Assembly (NCBI GenBank): GCA_022792555.1
Contig: JAAWBF010000183.1
Span: forward strand, 1 to 64,000
DNA: 64,000 nucleotides
DNA from: Oscillospiraceae bacterium
Lineage (GTDB): Bacteria > Bacillota > Clostridia > Oscillospirales > Oscillospiraceae
Reading direction: 5' to 3'
Each line of letters starts with the position of its first letter. Positions within the stretch are counted from its first letter, which is position 1. Both the position numbers and the translations under genes were made by a program. The notes under the pieces are model-generated. The model was given only the letters and a program-made list of their open reading frames with translations, had not been told where the DNA came from and did not search any database. This document shows positions 38,844-49,679 of this stretch, one piece after another.

Positions 38844-38874
38844 GTTCTTATCATACAGCAGGAGATGAGCAGAG

Positions 38875-39912
38875 ATGCGGGAATTTACCATCGGTAAGAA
38901 CGACGCTGGACAGAGGCTTGACCGTTGGCTTTCAAAATCATTGCCCCTCCTCCCTGCCCCGTTGGCTCAAAAGTATATCCGTCGCAAGCGGGTTAAGGTC
39001 AACGGAAAAGGTTCTCAGCGGGATGTGCGTCTTCAGATCGGCGATGTGCTACAGTTGTATATTAACGATGAATTTTTTGACGCACCTGCGCCGGAAAACG
39101 CCTTTCTTTCGGTTTTCAAGCCTCATCTGGATCTGGTCTATGAGGATGAAAACCTGTTGCTGATCAATAAACGCCCTGGTCTGGTGGTCCATCCAGATGA
39201 AAACGAGCGGGTCAACACCCTCATTACCCACATTCAGGCCTATCTCTATCAAAAAAAGGAGTGGAGCCCCTACTGGGAGCACAGCTTTACACCCGCACTA
39301 TGCAACCGGATTGACCGCAACACAGGCGGTATTGTAATTGCAGCCAAAAATGCCGAGACCCTGCGGGTGATAAACCAAAAGATTAAGGATCGGGAAATTG
39401 AAAAATACTACCTGGCTGTCATACATGGTCAGATGGTTCCGCCAAATGGCAAGCTGGAGGGCTTTTTGCGCAAGGATGAAGCAAAAAAACAGGTGGAGGT
39501 TTACCGCCATCCAGTTCCAGGCGGAAAGACCGCTGTCACCCACTACCGAACGCTGGCGGTTAAAAATGGGCTGTCTCTGGTGGAGTGTGAGCTGCTGACT
39601 GGGCGTACCCACCAGATCCGTGCGCAGTTTGCTGCCACAGGTCACCCACTGCTTGGGGACGGGAAATATGGCCGGGAGCGGGACAAAAAGACCTATGGAC
39701 GCAGCTTTCAGGCGCTCTACTCTTACAAGCTCTCCTTCCAATTTACAACGGAAGCTGGACTGCTGGAGTATTTGAATCACAGGACCTTTTCTGTTGCGCA
39801 GGTAGATTTTGCAGCGGAATATTTTCCGGAGGTTGTGCGGGATAAATGTATGTTTTTGGAAAGGAAAAGGCGCCAAAGTCAAATTCCGCAAAATCTTGTA
39901 GATTCTTATTGA
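38875..39912 (+). CDS. RluA family pseudouridine synthase with S4 domain
   Basis: GQRLDRWLSKSLPLLPAPLAQKYIRRKRVKVNGK; HPDENERVNTL; NRIDRNTGGIVIAAK; LLTGRTHQIRAQFA. Confidence 0.95.
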   Translation: MREFTIGKNDAGQRLDRWLSKSLPLLPAPLAQKYIRRKRVKVNGKGSQRDVRLQIGDVLQLYINDEFFDAPAPENAFLSVFKPHLDLVYEDENLLLINKRPGLVVHPDENERVNTLITHIQAYLYQKKEWSPYWEHSFTPALCNRIDRNTGGIVIAAKNAETLRVINQKIKDREIEKYYLAVIHGQMVPPNGKLEGFLRKDEAKKQVEVYRHPVPGGKTAVTHYRTLAVKNGLSLVECELLTGRTHQIRAQFAATGHPLLGDGKYGRERDKKTYGRSFQALYSYKLSFQFTTEAGLLEYLNHRTFSVAQVDFAAEYFPEVVRDKCMFLERKRRQSQIPQNLVDSY

Positions 39913-39946
39913 CTTTTCTTCGGATAACATATATATTTGAGTCGTT

Positions 39947-39985
39947 GAAAAGGCGTACCCAACCGCCAGTTGGGTACGCCTTTTC
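39947..39985 (+). terminator. Intrinsic terminator after RluA gene
   Basis: GAAAAGGCGTACCCAAC-cgcca-GTTGGGTACGCCTTTTC. Confidence 0.85.
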
Positions 39986-40069
39986 TTAGAATCTGTCAAC
40001 ATAATTTTTTCTTCCAGATGGGAGGAAAGCATTCGTGGCCGAAAGGCCATAAGAAACGGGGGAGGATAC

Positions 40070-41197
40070 ATGTCCAAAGAGCTTATCCGCTTGTCGGATT
40101 GTGTCATGAAATTTGACGATGACTTGATCTTGGATCACATCAATCTCTATATAAACGACAAAGAGTTCCTTACACTGCTTGGTCCCAGCGGGTGCGGTAA
40201 GACAACCACGCTCAGGATCATTGGTGGGTTTCAAAAGCCCACATCGGGGGATGTCTTTTTTGACGGCGTGAGGATTAATGATCTCCCCCCCCATAAACGA
40301 AAGGTGAATACTGTCTTTCAAAAATACGCACTATTTACCCACATGAACATCTTTGAGAATGTGGCATTTGGCCTTCGGATTGCCAAGATCCCTCCAAAGG
40401 AACTCACAGTGCGGGTGGAGGAAGCCTTGACACTGGTGAACTTAGGGGGCTATGGAAAACGGACTGTAGATTCCCTCTCCGGCGGCCAGCAGCAGCGTGT
40501 CGCCATTGCCAGAGCAATTGTAAACCGACCTCAGGTCCTCCTGCTGGACGAGCCATTGGGGGCCTTGGACCTCAAGCTGCGAAAAGACATGCAGATTGAG
40601 CTGAAAAAGATTCAACAGCAGGTTGGAATTACCTTTGTCTATGTCACCCATGACCAGGAGGAGGCGCTCTCTATGAGCGATACCATTGTGGTCATGAATC
40701 AAGGCCGGATTCAGCAGATTGGTACTCCCCAGGATATCTATAACGAGCCGAAAAATGCCTTTGTAGCCGATTTTATCGGGGAGAGCAATATCATAGATGG
40801 GATTATGCACGCCGACGGTGTCGTTGGCATGTATGGCAAACGTTTCCCATGTCTGGACAGCGGCTTCTCTCCCAACGAGCCTGTAGATGTGGTGATCCGC
40901 CCGGAGGATATCGACATTGTCCCGGTGGAGCAGGGACAGCTCACTGGCGTGGTGACAGAGGTCACATTTAAAGGCGTACACTACGATACCATTGTGGACT
41001 TTAGAGGCTTCAAGTGGCTGATTCAGACCACGGACTACTCACCCGTCGGCGCAAAAATTGGAGTGAAGATCGATCCAGATGGCTTTCACATCATGAAAAA
41101 GAGCCGGTATTCCGGTATGTTTGGGGACTATAGCTCTTACAGCGCGGAATATGACGAGTTGAGTGAGTCTGCGGAGGACAGCGGCGATGAAGAATAA
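40070..41197 (+). CDS. potA: Spermidine/putrescine ABC transporter ATPase
   Basis: [50 protein letters not shown]. Confidence 0.96.
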   Translation: MSKELIRLSDCVMKFDDDLILDHINLYINDKEFLTLLGPSGCGKTTTLRIIGGFQKPTSGDVFFDGVRINDLPPHKRKVNTVFQKYALFTHMNIFENVAFGLRIAKIPPKELTVRVEEALTLVNLGGYGKRTVDSLSGGQQQRVAIARAIVNRPQVLLLDEPLGALDLKLRKDMQIELKKIQQQVGITFVYVTHDQEEALSMSDTIVVMNQGRIQQIGTPQDIYNEPKNAFVADFIGESNIIDGIMHADGVVGMYGKRFPCLDSGFSPNEPVDVVIRPEDIDIVPVEQGQLTGVVTEVTFKGVHYDTIVDFRGFKWLIQTTDYSPVGAKIGVKIDPDGFHIMKKSRYSGMFGDYSSYSAEYDELSESAEDSGDEE

Positions 41198-42065
41198 GCT
41201 GTTGGGTATCCCCTATATTATCTGGATGGCAATTTTTGTGGTAGCCCCGCTGATTCTGGTGGTTATCTTCGCCTTTACAGGCCGGAACGGTGGATTTACT
41301 CTGGAGAACTTCTCTACCATGAACCAGTATGTGGGGGTTTTTGGAGATTCTTTTTTGCTCGCTCTTGTGGCCACCATGGCTTGTATTTTCATCGGATATC
41401 CTCTGGCTTACTTTCTCAGCCGGGAGAACGCCGCCCTCAAAGGGATGGCCATGATGCTGATCATGCTGCCCATGTGGATGAACTTTCTGCTGCGCACCTA
41501 CTCCTGGATGTCTCTGCTGGAGGACACCGGCTTGCTGAACCGCCTGTTTCAGGCGATCCATTTGATTGACCTGGTCAATGTCATCGGCAGCAGTATGGCG
41601 GGACTGCTAAACCAGCCCTATGAGCCCATCGAATTTTTCCATATGATCAACACGCCAGGGGCGGTCATCCTGGGCATGGTCTACAATTTTCTCCCCTTTA
41701 TGGTCCTTCCCATTTTCTCTGTGATTGATAAAATTGACCATCGTGTCATAGAGGCGGCCCAGGACTTGGGGGCGGACAGCACGGTGGTCTTTCGGCGGAT
41801 CATCTTTCCACTCTCTCTTCCAGGTGTATTGTCCGGTGTGACCATGGTCTTTATTCCATCGGTGTCCACCTTTGTCATCTCCGGTCTGCTGGGAGGCGGA
41901 AAGACAATGCTTCTGGGTGATCTGATCCAGATGCAGTTCTCTGGCAACACCTATAATCCAAATCTTGGATCTGCTATATCCCTTGTGATGATGGTGATCG
42001 TGCTGGTGTGCATATCCATCATGAATCGCTTTGGCAGCGGCGGAGAGGAGGCGGTGGTGCTATGA
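41187..42065 (+). CDS. potB: Spermidine/putrescine ABC transporter permease
   Basis: [25 protein letters not shown]...[29 protein letters not shown]. Confidence 0.94.
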   Translation: MKNKLLGIPYIIWMAIFVVAPLILVVIFAFTGRNGGFTLENFSTMNQYVGVFGDSFLLALVATMACIFIGYPLAYFLSRENAALKGMAMMLIMLPMWMNFLLRTYSWMSLLEDTGLLNRLFQAIHLIDLVNVIGSSMAGLLNQPYEPIEFFHMINTPGAVILGMVYNFLPFMVLPIFSVIDKIDHRVIEAAQDLGADSTVVFRRIIFPLSLPGVLSGVTMVFIPSVSTFVISGLLGGGKTMLLGDLIQMQFSGNTYNPNLGSAISLVMMVIVLVCISIMNRFGSGGEEAVVL

Positions 42066-42886
42066 GACAAAATGGATTCCTCTCCCGTATTTTTATCGCG
42101 CTTGTATACCTCTTTCTCTATGCGCCTATCTTTGTGCTCATCGCTTTTTCTTTCAACTCCACCAAAAGCCGGACGGTTTGGAGCGGTTTTTCCCTGCAAT
42201 GGTATCGGGATCTGCTGCGAAATGCAGAAATCATGGACGCACTTCAAACAACGCTCTTGGTTTCCGTTTTGGCCGCTGTAATTGCGACCATAGCGGGCAC
42301 TGCTGCGGCTATTGGCTTTTTTAGCATGAAGCGCCGTCCACGGGGAATCTGTTTGGCAATCAATAATATTCCTATGACAAACGCGGATATCATCACGGGT
42401 GTGTCATTAATGCTGTTATTTGTCTTCGCAGGCCGGGTTTTGAACTTAAATTTTAGATTGGGTTTTGGGACACTCCTGCTAGCCCATATTACCTTTGATA
42501 TCCCCTATGTCATTCTCTCGGTACTGCCCAAGTTGCGGCAGCTGGACCCTAACATCTATGAGGCCGCCCAGGATCTTGGGGCGACAGGTCTATATGCGTT
42601 CCATCGGGTGGTGTTCCCTGAGATCGCGCCTGGGGTGATTAACGGCCTGATGATCGCCTTTACCATGTCGATAGACGACTTTGTCATCAGTTACTTTACA
42701 GCCGGTCAGACCTCAACCTTGGCCATGGTCATCTACTCTATGACCCGTAGAAAGGTCTCACCGGAGATCAACGCCTTATCTACCCTGATGTTTCTTGTAG
42801 TCCTCTCTCTCCTGCTCATTATCAATTTGAGACAGATTCAGCAGGAGCGCGCTGTAGCGAAAAAGTTAGCCCACGCAAAACACTGA
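42062..42886 (+). CDS. potC: Spermidine/putrescine ABC transporter permease
   Basis: [32 protein letters not shown]...[27 protein letters not shown]. Confidence 0.94.
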   Translation: MRQNGFLSRIFIALVYLFLYAPIFVLIAFSFNSTKSRTVWSGFSLQWYRDLLRNAEIMDALQTTLLVSVLAAVIATIAGTAAAIGFFSMKRRPRGICLAINNIPMTNADIITGVSLMLLFVFAGRVLNLNFRLGFGTLLLAHITFDIPYVILSVLPKLRQLDPNIYEAAQDLGATGLYAFHRVVFPEIAPGVINGLMIAFTMSIDDFVISYFTAGQTSTLAMVIYSMTRRKVSPEINALSTLMFLVVLSLLLIINLRQIQQERAVAKKLAHAKH

Positions 42887-42990
42887 TAACATGCTCTGAC
42901 GTATGTACGGCAAGAGCTTGTTATAGGGCACTCACCGGATACCGGTAGAACCCATCCAATTTTTACTCTGAAAGGGGCAAACGAAAGAAA

Positions 42991-44031
42991 TTGAAAAGAA
43001 CTCTGGCTGTTTTCCTGACGGCGGCCCTGCTGGCTGCCGCCCTCCCCGGCTGCGGCGGCAGCAAAAATGTAGTCAATGTCTACAACTGGGGTGAGTACAT
43101 TGATATGTCGGTGCTGGAGGACTTCGAAGCTCAGACGGGAATTCAAGTCAATTACCAGACCTTTGACAACAACGAATCTATGTACTCCCTGCTCAGTTCG
43201 GGCGGCAGCAGCTATGATGTGATCATTCCCTCAGACTATATGATCTCTCGGATGATCGAAGAGGACATGCTGGAACCTCTGGATTTTGACCAGATTCCAA
43301 ACTTTGAGGACATCGATCCGGCCCTGAAGAATCCAGAGTACGATCCCACCAACGCCTACAGCGTCCCCTATATGTGGGGCACGGTGGGGATCATCTATAA
43401 CACGGAAAAGGTATCCAGTCCTGTAGACAGCTGGGACATTCTCTTCGACCCCGATTATGCCGGGCAGATCCTGATGTTCGACAACTCCAGAGACGCCATT
43501 GGAATTGCTCTCAAATCTCTGGGTTACTCCTACAACACCACAGATGAGACCCAGATTACCCAGGCGGTAGATCTGCTGGTAGAGGAAAAGCCCCTGGTCC
43601 AATCCTATGTCATGGATCAGATCTTCGATAAATTAGAGGGCGGAGAGGCCGCCGTAGGTCCCTACTACGCAGGCGACTATATCACGATGGTAGAGAATAA
43701 CCCTGCCCTCGCCTTCTGTCTACCGAAAGAGGGCTCTAACCTCTTTGTAGATGCAATGTGTATTCCAAAGGGGGCCCAAAATAAGGGAAATGCAGAGACC
43801 TTTATCAATTTTATGTGCTCTACTGAAGTTGGGATAAAAAACTGCACCGAGATCGGCTATTCCACTCCCCTGCTGAGTGTCAAGGAGGCCCTGCCCGACG
43901 AAATTAAAAACAATCCTGTGGCCTATCCCAGTGCTGAAGTTTTGGCAGGCTGTGAGACCTTTACCAATCTGCCCGAAAATATTCTGATGCTGTATGACAG
44001 CGAATGGACCCGTCTAAAGACCACCAAGTAA
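42991..44031 (+). CDS. potD: Spermidine/putrescine-binding lipoprotein
   Basis: Lipobox LPGCGG; VVNVYNWGEYIDMSVLEDFEAQTGIQVNY; apparent TTG start. Confidence 0.94.
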   Translation: MKRTLAVFLTAALLAAALPGCGGSKNVVNVYNWGEYIDMSVLEDFEAQTGIQVNYQTFDNNESMYSLLSSGGSSYDVIIPSDYMISRMIEEDMLEPLDFDQIPNFEDIDPALKNPEYDPTNAYSVPYMWGTVGIIYNTEKVSSPVDSWDILFDPDYAGQILMFDNSRDAIGIALKSLGYSYNTTDETQITQAVDLLVEEKPLVQSYVMDQIFDKLEGGEAAVGPYYAGDYITMVENNPALAFCLPKEGSNLFVDAMCIPKGAQNKGNAETFINFMCSTEVGIKNCTEIGYSTPLLSVKEALPDEIKNNPVAYPSAEVLAGCETFTNLPENILMLYDSEWTRLKTTK

Positions 44032-44033
44032 CC

Positions 44034-44076
44034 AAAGACGGCGGAGAGAACACAAATTTCTCTCCGCCGTCTTTTT
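44034..44076 (+). terminator. Intrinsic terminator of potABCD
   Basis: AAAGACGGCGGAGAGAA-loop-TTCTCTCCGCCGTCTTTTT. Confidence 0.92.
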
Positions 44077-44100
44077 GAACCTTTCTCTTTCAAAAAAGGA

Positions 44101-44568
44101 TTAAGCCTCAATCTCCCGGATCAGATTGACCATCTCAATGGCACTGAGGGCACAGTCATAGCCCTTGTTGCCTGCCTTGGTCCCGGCGCGCTCAATGGCC
44201 TGCTCAATGTTTTCAGTGGTCAGCACACCAAAGAGGACGGGGAGATCGCTGTGTAGGGCGACCTGTGCGATCCCTTTGGAGACCTCATTGCACACATAGT
44301 CATAGTGGCTGGTACTGCCACGGATGACCGCGCCCAAGCAGATGATTGCGTCATATTTGCCGCTCTTGGCCATCTTGGAGGCGATCAGCGGTATTTCAAA
44401 GGCGCCGGGAACCCAGGCTACAGAGATATTCTCCTCCTTGACATCATGGCGCAGTAGTCCGTCCATAGCGCCGTCAAGCAGTTTGGACGAGATGAACTCA
44501 TTAAACCGGGTGACAACAATACCAATCCGAATTTGATTGGGGATCAGTTTTCCTTCAAAGGTTTTCAT
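44101..44568 (-). CDS. ribH: 6,7-dimethyl-8-ribityllumazine synthase
   Basis: [45 protein letters not shown]. Confidence 0.97.
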   Translation of the reverse strand: MKTFEGKLIPNQIRIGIVVTRFNEFISSKLLDGAMDGLLRHDVKEENISVAWVPGAFEIPLIASKMAKSGKYDAIICLGAVIRGSTSHYDYVCNEVSKGIAQVALHSDLPVLFGVLTTENIEQAIERAGTKAGNKGYDCALSAIEMVNLIREIEA

Positions 44569-44588
44569 CGTAATATTCCTCCTATTTA

Positions 44589-45713
44589 TTAAATTGGGAT
44601 GTGTTCCACAATCTCCATGCCAAAGTCAGAGAGCTGATAGACCTTGTCAGCGTTATTGGTCAGCAGACGCATGGTTTTGACCCCAAGGTCACGCAGGATC
44701 TGCGCGCCGATAAAGTATTCCCGCTGGTCTCCCTCAAAACCTAAGGCGCGGTCAGCCTCTATGGTATCCATCCCCTTATCCTGCAATTCATAGGCCCGTA
44801 GCTCATTGATTAAACCAAGCCCTCGGCCCTCCTGCCGCATATAGAGGAGGACTCCTCTGCCCTCCTGGTTGATCTGAGTCAGGGCGGAGGCGAGCTGTGC
44901 ACCGCTGTCACAGCGCAGGGATCCAAAGGCATCCCCAGTCAGACACTCAGAATGAACCCGGCACAGCAGATTCTGTCCATCTCCAATCTCGCCCTTGACC
45001 AGGGCGACATGGTGGGTCCCATCTAGCAGGCTTACATATCCATGGGCCATGAAGTCACCGTACTTAGTGGGCATTTTCGTAGCGGCTACCGGTTCTACCA
45101 GCCGGTCATACTTCTTCCGGTATTCCTGGAGATCCTTGATGGTGATAAACACAAGGCCAAATTTCTGGGCCAGCTCAATTAACTCTGGAGTACGCATCAT
45201 AGTTCCGTCTTCCCGCATGATCTCACAGCATAGCCCGCAGGCTTTGAGTCCGGCCAGACGCATAAGGTCTACCGTCGCCTCGGTGTGGCCGTTGCGCTCC
45301 AAAACGCCGTTTCGCTTGGCCAGCAGAGGAAACATATGGCCGGGACGGCGAAAGTCCTCCGGCTTGACACCATCCTCTACACATTTCATCGCGGTAATGG
45401 AGCGCTCTGCTGCGGAAATGCCGGTTGTGGTATCGACATGGTCAATTGAGACGGTAAAGGCGGTCTCATGGTTGTCTGTATTTTGGGAGACCATCTGGGG
45501 AACCTGGAGCTTTTTGACAAACTCCTCCGCCATAGGCATACAGATTAAGCCCTTTCCATGGATGGCCATAAAATTGACATTCTCCGTGGTGGCAAACTGG
45601 GCGGCGCAGATGAAATCGCCCTCATTCTCCCGGTCTGGGTCGTCCGTGACAAGGATAATTTTACCCTGCCGCAATGCCTCCAGGGCATCCTTAATAGTGT
45701 GAAATGAAAACAT
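44589..45713 (-). CDS. ribBA: Bifunctional DHBP synthase/GTP cyclohydrolase II
   Basis: [59 protein letters not shown]. Confidence 0.97.
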   Translation of the reverse strand: MFSFHTIKDALEALRQGKIILVTDDPDRENEGDFICAAQFATTENVNFMAIHGKGLICMPMAEEFVKKLQVPQMVSQNTDNHETAFTVSIDHVDTTTGISAAERSITAMKCVEDGVKPEDFRRPGHMFPLLAKRNGVLERNGHTEATVDLMRLAGLKACGLCCEIMREDGTMMRTPELIELAQKFGLVFITIKDLQEYRKKYDRLVEPVAATKMPTKYGDFMAHGYVSLLDGTHHVALVKGEIGDGQNLLCRVHSECLTGDAFGSLRCDSGAQLASALTQINQEGRGVLLYMRQEGRGLGLINELRAYELQDKGMDTIEADRALGFEGDQREYFIGAQILRDLGVKTMRLLTNNADKVYQLSDFGMEIVEHIPI

Positions 45714-45726
45714 AGGGCGGAACCTC

Positions 45727-46374
45727 CTAAAATCCGTACTGGATTAAAAATTCTCTGGTCAGGCCGCCTGCCGGCTTGGCCGTGGACTCCGGCTGGAGCA
45801 GCCGCTCCACATACTTTCCAATGATGTCATTTTCCAGATTCACGATATCTCCAGGGCGTTTCCCGCCCAAGCTTGTGACCTTGGCTGTGTGGGGGATTAC
45901 GGAGACCTGAAAACGATCTGATACGACTTTAGCCACCGTTAAGCTGATACCGTCAATGGTGATAGATCCCTTTTCCACAATATACTTCATCAGTGGGGCC
46001 CCAGCCTTGATGGTATACCAGACTGCGTTATCGTCCTCCTTCACTGCCGTGATCTCTCCCGTACCGTCGATATGGCCGGATACAATATGCCCGCCGAACC
46101 GCCCGTCTGCCGCCATGGCCCGTTCCAGGTTGACCTTGGTGCCTGGACGAATGTTTTCTAAAGAGGAACGGTCCAGTGTTTCATGCATGACATCGGCAGT
46201 AAATTGACCACCATGAATCCCGGTGACGGTCAGGCAGACGCCATTCACGGCCACGCTGTCTCCCAGCTTTAAATCAGAAAAAATCAACGTTCCGCTGATA
46301 GTGAGTGCCGAGGAATGAGGACCGCGCTTCACCGCTGCGATCTCGCCGACCTCCTCAACAATTCCTGTAAACAT
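45727..46374 (-). CDS. ribE: Riboflavin synthase alpha subunit
   Basis: [48 protein letters not shown]. Confidence 0.96.
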   Translation of the reverse strand: MFTGIVEEVGEIAAVKRGPHSSALTISGTLIFSDLKLGDSVAVNGVCLTVTGIHGGQFTADVMHETLDRSSLENIRPGTKVNLERAMAADGRFGGHIVSGHIDGTGEITAVKEDDNAVWYTIKAGAPLMKYIVEKGSITIDGISLTVAKVVSDRFQVSVIPHTAKVTSLGGKRPGDIVNLENDIIGKYVERLLQPESTAKPAGGLTREFLIQYGF

Positions 46375-46434
46375 CCTGTTCAACCTCGCATTTCCGCTCC
46401 GTCTGCCCCACCTATAATTCAGAACAGACAAAAA

Positions 46435-46462
46435 CACCCTGAACCAAGTCAGATTCAGGGCG
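46435..46462 (-). terminator. Second (proximal) terminator in rib leader
   Basis: Minus strand CGCCCTGAA-tctgacttgg-TTCAGGGTG then TTTTTG. Confidence 0.65.
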
Positions 46463-46493
46463 CTGACACAGCAGAGAAAGAACTACAATCAAC

Positions 46494-46528
46494 CAAAAAG
46501 CCCTGAAATGACAACGTCATTCCAGGGC
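46494..46528 (-). terminator. First terminator in rib leader
   Basis: Minus strand GCCCTGGAATGAC-gtt-GTCATTTCAGGGC then TTTTT. Confidence 0.85.
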
Positions 46529-46554
46529 CACAGTTCATCACAATTCCTATCCGT

Positions 46555-46675
46555 TGCAATCTTCTCTCATCCCGACTATACGGTCGGCTTCGGAATTTCA
46601 CCGAATCATGCCTTATGGCGCGTGGGCTATACCACCGGTAGGGACTCACACCCTGCCCTGAAGATCTTGATTCAA
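46555..46675 (-). ncRNA. FMN (RFN) riboswitch
   Basis: Minus strand GATCTTCAGGGCAGGGTGTGAGTCCCTACCGGTGGTATAGCCCACGCGCC...GATTCGGTGAAATTCCGAAGCCGACCGTATAGTCGGGATGAGAGAAGATT. Confidence 0.97.
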
Positions 46676-46772
46676 TTTCCTTAACTATAGCATGGTCATC
46701 TATCTTTGTCAAGGAATTTTTTCTGTAAAATTCTAGAAATTACAAGCAAAAAGCTCCTTTATTAGAAAACAA

Positions 46773-46819
46773 GGCCACCCCTAGCGATCCAGATCTTAGA
46801 TCGTAAAGGGTGGCCTGTT
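46773..46819. terminator. Bidirectional hairpin/terminator after spoIIIAH
   Basis: AGGCCACCC...GCGATC...GATCG...GGGTGGCCT with T-rich tails on both sides. Confidence 0.75.
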
Positions 46820-46822
46820 TTA

Positions 46823-47458
46823 TCAGGGATCGGCCTCAATAATTTTGATTTGGCCGGCCTCCAGCCCGGTCTCTCCGGTGACAATCTCGGTGATCTTGGC
46901 GATATCTGCATCAGTTAGCCCAGTTTCCGTAGCAGCCACCACAACACTGACGCTGTCATCACCGATAAAGGCCACACAGTCTGCATAACCCTTGGCAGTG
47001 ACGAGGTTTTCGATTTGTGCCTCAGATACGGTATAGTTGGCCAGAGTCTGAATAGCAGCACCGGCCTGATCTTTCATCGTTTGATCGGCATCTGCATTTC
47101 CTACTGTCTGTTGGAGGATGGAAAGAGCACCATCGCGAGCCTGCTGACGATTAAGACGGGCGGAGTCAAAATACCCGCTTTGGAGTTGTTCCTGCTCTGA
47201 AACAGAGGGCTGGGCGCTTCCAGCTGGAGAAATGCCGGCTCCGCTGGTACTGTCTGTGGGTGTAGCCGGTGTATTGGTGGGTGCGTTGAGTAGAGGATCC
47301 GAGCTTTGGGCTCCTACTTGGGTCGCCTGACCCAGCACTTTTCCCGTGTCTGCGGCGTCCTTCGTATACGACCAGTTGAGGTACACCGCCGCACAGACAA
47401 ACAGGACAATTGCGGCTACCACCATATTGCGTTTCCATAGCTTCATACCAAAATCCAT
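46823..47458 (-). CDS. spoIIIAH: Stage III sporulation protein AH
   Basis: Single N-terminal TM; SpoIIIAH-type C-terminal domain; last gene of spoIIIA operon. Confidence 0.88.
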   Translation of the reverse strand: MDFGMKLWKRNMVVAAIVLFVCAAVYLNWSYTKDAADTGKVLGQATQVGAQSSDPLLNAPTNTPATPTDSTSGAGISPAGSAQPSVSEQEQLQSGYFDSARLNRQQARDGALSILQQTVGNADADQTMKDQAGAAIQTLANYTVSEAQIENLVTAKGYADCVAFIGDDSVSVVVAATETGLTDADIAKITEIVTGETGLEAGQIKIIEADP

Positions 47459-47523
47459 CCTTTCTAAATGATACGTTTTTTTGAGTCGTTATTGAGCAAT
47501 TCTTTTTTGCGTTCATGAAGCGA

Positions 47524-48048
47524 TTAAGTACCCTTGCACACAGAGATCCGATCGGATCCCAATCCAGTCAATGCGGCTACCGCCTCCACTACCTTGAGCC
47601 GGACTGTGGGATCTCCTCCCCCAGAGCATACCACCAGTGCGCCCCGAAATTCGGGCGAAAGCTGTTGGAGCAAGACAGTGGATTCTCGGCCTGATCCCTC
47701 TGAAATAACCACCGTGTTCCAAGTACTGTCCTTATGTTCCTCCGTCTGGGAGATCGCGCTGTCCTGGGCCAAAACTCGGCGGCTACCTCCCTTGACGGTC
47801 AGAACAACTGTCACCTGTCCAGCTCCTTCAATTTGAGAGAGGGCATGTTCGAGTTTTTGCTCCATCTCCTCCACGCTACAGCTGTCCTCTGGCAATTCTG
47901 CCTGAGTTTGTTTCGTTTCCAGACGCGCTTTGTCAGGGAGCAGGAGGAGGAGTACACCAGCTAATATCACAAGACAGACATATTTGTACTTCCCTACCAC
48001 AGTCCCCAGTCTACCAAGCTGTGCCTGCCAATTGGATAGATTTTTCAT
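47524..48048 (-). CDS. spoIIIAG: Stage III sporulation protein AG
   Basis: EQKLEHALSQIEGAGQVTVVLTVKGG...EFRGALVVCSGGGDPTVRLKVVEAVAALTGLGSDRISVCK. Confidence 0.93.
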   Translation of the reverse strand: MKNLSNWQAQLGRLGTVVGKYKYVCLVILAGVLLLLLPDKARLETKQTQAELPEDSCSVEEMEQKLEHALSQIEGAGQVTVVLTVKGGSRRVLAQDSAISQTEEHKDSTWNTVVISEGSGRESTVLLQQLSPEFRGALVVCSGGGDPTVRLKVVEAVAALTGLGSDRISVCKGT

Positions 48049-48539
48049 TCTGCATCCTCCAGGTAATGTTGCTGATCGGCCGGCAGAGCAAGATCGGCCT
48101 CCAACTGCCGGGTCAGTACAGTCCGCTGGTAGTCGGTCAGATTGCCGTGGATGACAACAGATGTCGGAATGGGATAGTATCCCTCCCCACCGTCCTGAGC
48201 TGTCACCTCAACCTGGCACTCAATCCCAAAGGAAGCCGCCTTGTCCAAAATATATGCGCCTGTCTGCTCCTCTATGAGTTCTTTCATAAGGGTGAGATTA
48301 GTATCCTCCAGTGGGAGTGCTTCCTCCTGCCATACCGCCTGATAAGAGAGGAATGAGCGGGCCAATATCCCGCTGTCAAGCTGGAGCACTGGCTGTACCA
48401 CCGCCAACAGGAGTACTAGCCCGCTGGTTAAACGCCCAATTTTGCGGACCGGTCCCTCCGGCATCAGCGCCCCTGCCAAAGCCACAAACATGGCTGCGCA
48501 GGTAATCCCAACCAACCATTCCTTGATGAGCGCTATCAT
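48045..48539 (-). CDS. spoIIIAF: Stage III sporulation protein AF
   Basis: 164 aa, two N-terminal TMs; operon position. Confidence 0.88.
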   Translation of the reverse strand: MIALIKEWLVGITCAAMFVALAGALMPEGPVRKIGRLTSGLVLLLAVVQPVLQLDSGILARSFLSYQAVWQEEALPLEDTNLTLMKELIEEQTGAYILDKAASFGIECQVEVTAQDGGEGYYPIPTSVVIHGNLTDYQRTVLTRQLEADLALPADQQHYLEDAE

Positions 48540-49648
48540 GGCGTCACCACAGAGAGAGAGACAACCAGGGAGACCAACAGCAGCAACGCTCCGGCCCCTG
48601 TCATCCCTAAGATCAGGCCAAAGGCCCCTCCAATGGCATCGATCAGTCCGGCGATCCGTCCATCAGCTACCGTGGCCGTCAGTGCAGCTGTCACTTTATA
48701 GGTCAGATAGTGGATCCCAAGCTGGAGGAATGGCGCAATACACAGAAAGAGAATCACCAACATACCGAAGATCCCTACCATATTTTTGAGCAATCCGGCT
48801 CCCGCCAAGACCGCCTCTGCCGCGTCCGACAGGATGCCACCTACTACAGGCACCATCCCCGAAATGGTGAGCTTGGCAGTCTTGACAGCGGCGGCATCCG
48901 CAGAACCTGCAATCACCCCGCTGACCGTCAAATAACCTACAAAGAGGAGGAGTACCCCGGTCAAAGCCGAGGTGACAATCCATTTGAGCAGATTCCCAAT
49001 CCGCTTGAGTCCCTCATTGCCTAAAGCGGCATAGGCCAAGCTTGAGGCCACATAGGCATACACCAGAGGGAGCAGCAGGCAGTTGATGAGAGACATCAAC
49101 AGATTAGAAAACAGAACTGTAGCGAGCTGGCGAGCCGCCGCACTGGAGGGGGAGCCTGTGGCAGTACAGGCCGCAGTCACAACCGGGAGAAGTACTTTAG
49201 AAAACCCATCCATCCCCTCCAGCGCTCCTCTGCCCAGACCAACTAGGGCATGAACATCGGCAGCGGCTACAGCGGTGATAGCCAGCGATCCGGCTACTGC
49301 AACAGTGTCCGGTATTTTTCCACCTCCAAATCCGCTCTGGAGCCCATCAGCCACCCCACACAACAGGACGATGACCAGCAAGAGTACCCCGCTGTGTACC
49401 GCCTTTTGCAGCGCCGCCGGTGCCTGGGCGCGTCCGGCATCCAGAATTGTCTGGAGTCCCTGATCCCAGTCCATCTCCTGGGTTGGTCCGCTGCCATCCA
49501 GATAGCGGTCTGCCGCCGCCTGCAGCCTGTCCAGTTCCAGGGCATCGGCCTGGGCAGATAGGATTTCCTCTCCAGCGGCGGCAGCCGGTCCAATTAAAAC
49601 AGCCGCAGTCAGCAACAGAGACGGAAAGCAAGTCCAATTGATACGCAT
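48536..49648 (-). CDS. spoIIIAE: Stage III sporulation protein AE
   Basis: 370 aa polytopic; SGMVPVVGGILSDAAEAVLAGAGLLKNMVGIFGMLVI. Confidence 0.93.
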   Translation of the reverse strand: MRINWTCFPSLLLTAAVLIGPAAAAGEEILSAQADALELDRLQAAADRYLDGSGPTQEMDWDQGLQTILDAGRAQAPAALQKAVHSGVLLLVIVLLCGVADGLQSGFGGGKIPDTVAVAGSLAITAVAAADVHALVGLGRGALEGMDGFSKVLLPVVTAACTATGSPSSAAARQLATVLFSNLLMSLINCLLLPLVYAYVASSLAYAALGNEGLKRIGNLLKWIVTSALTGVLLLFVGYLTVSGVIAGSADAAAVKTAKLTISGMVPVVGGILSDAAEAVLAGAGLLKNMVGIFGMLVILFLCIAPFLQLGIHYLTYKVTAALTATVADGRIAGLIDAIGGAFGLILGMTGAGALLLLVSLVVSLSVVTP

Positions 49649-49679
49649 AGGGTCTCCTTCCTTTACACGTCTACACGTC

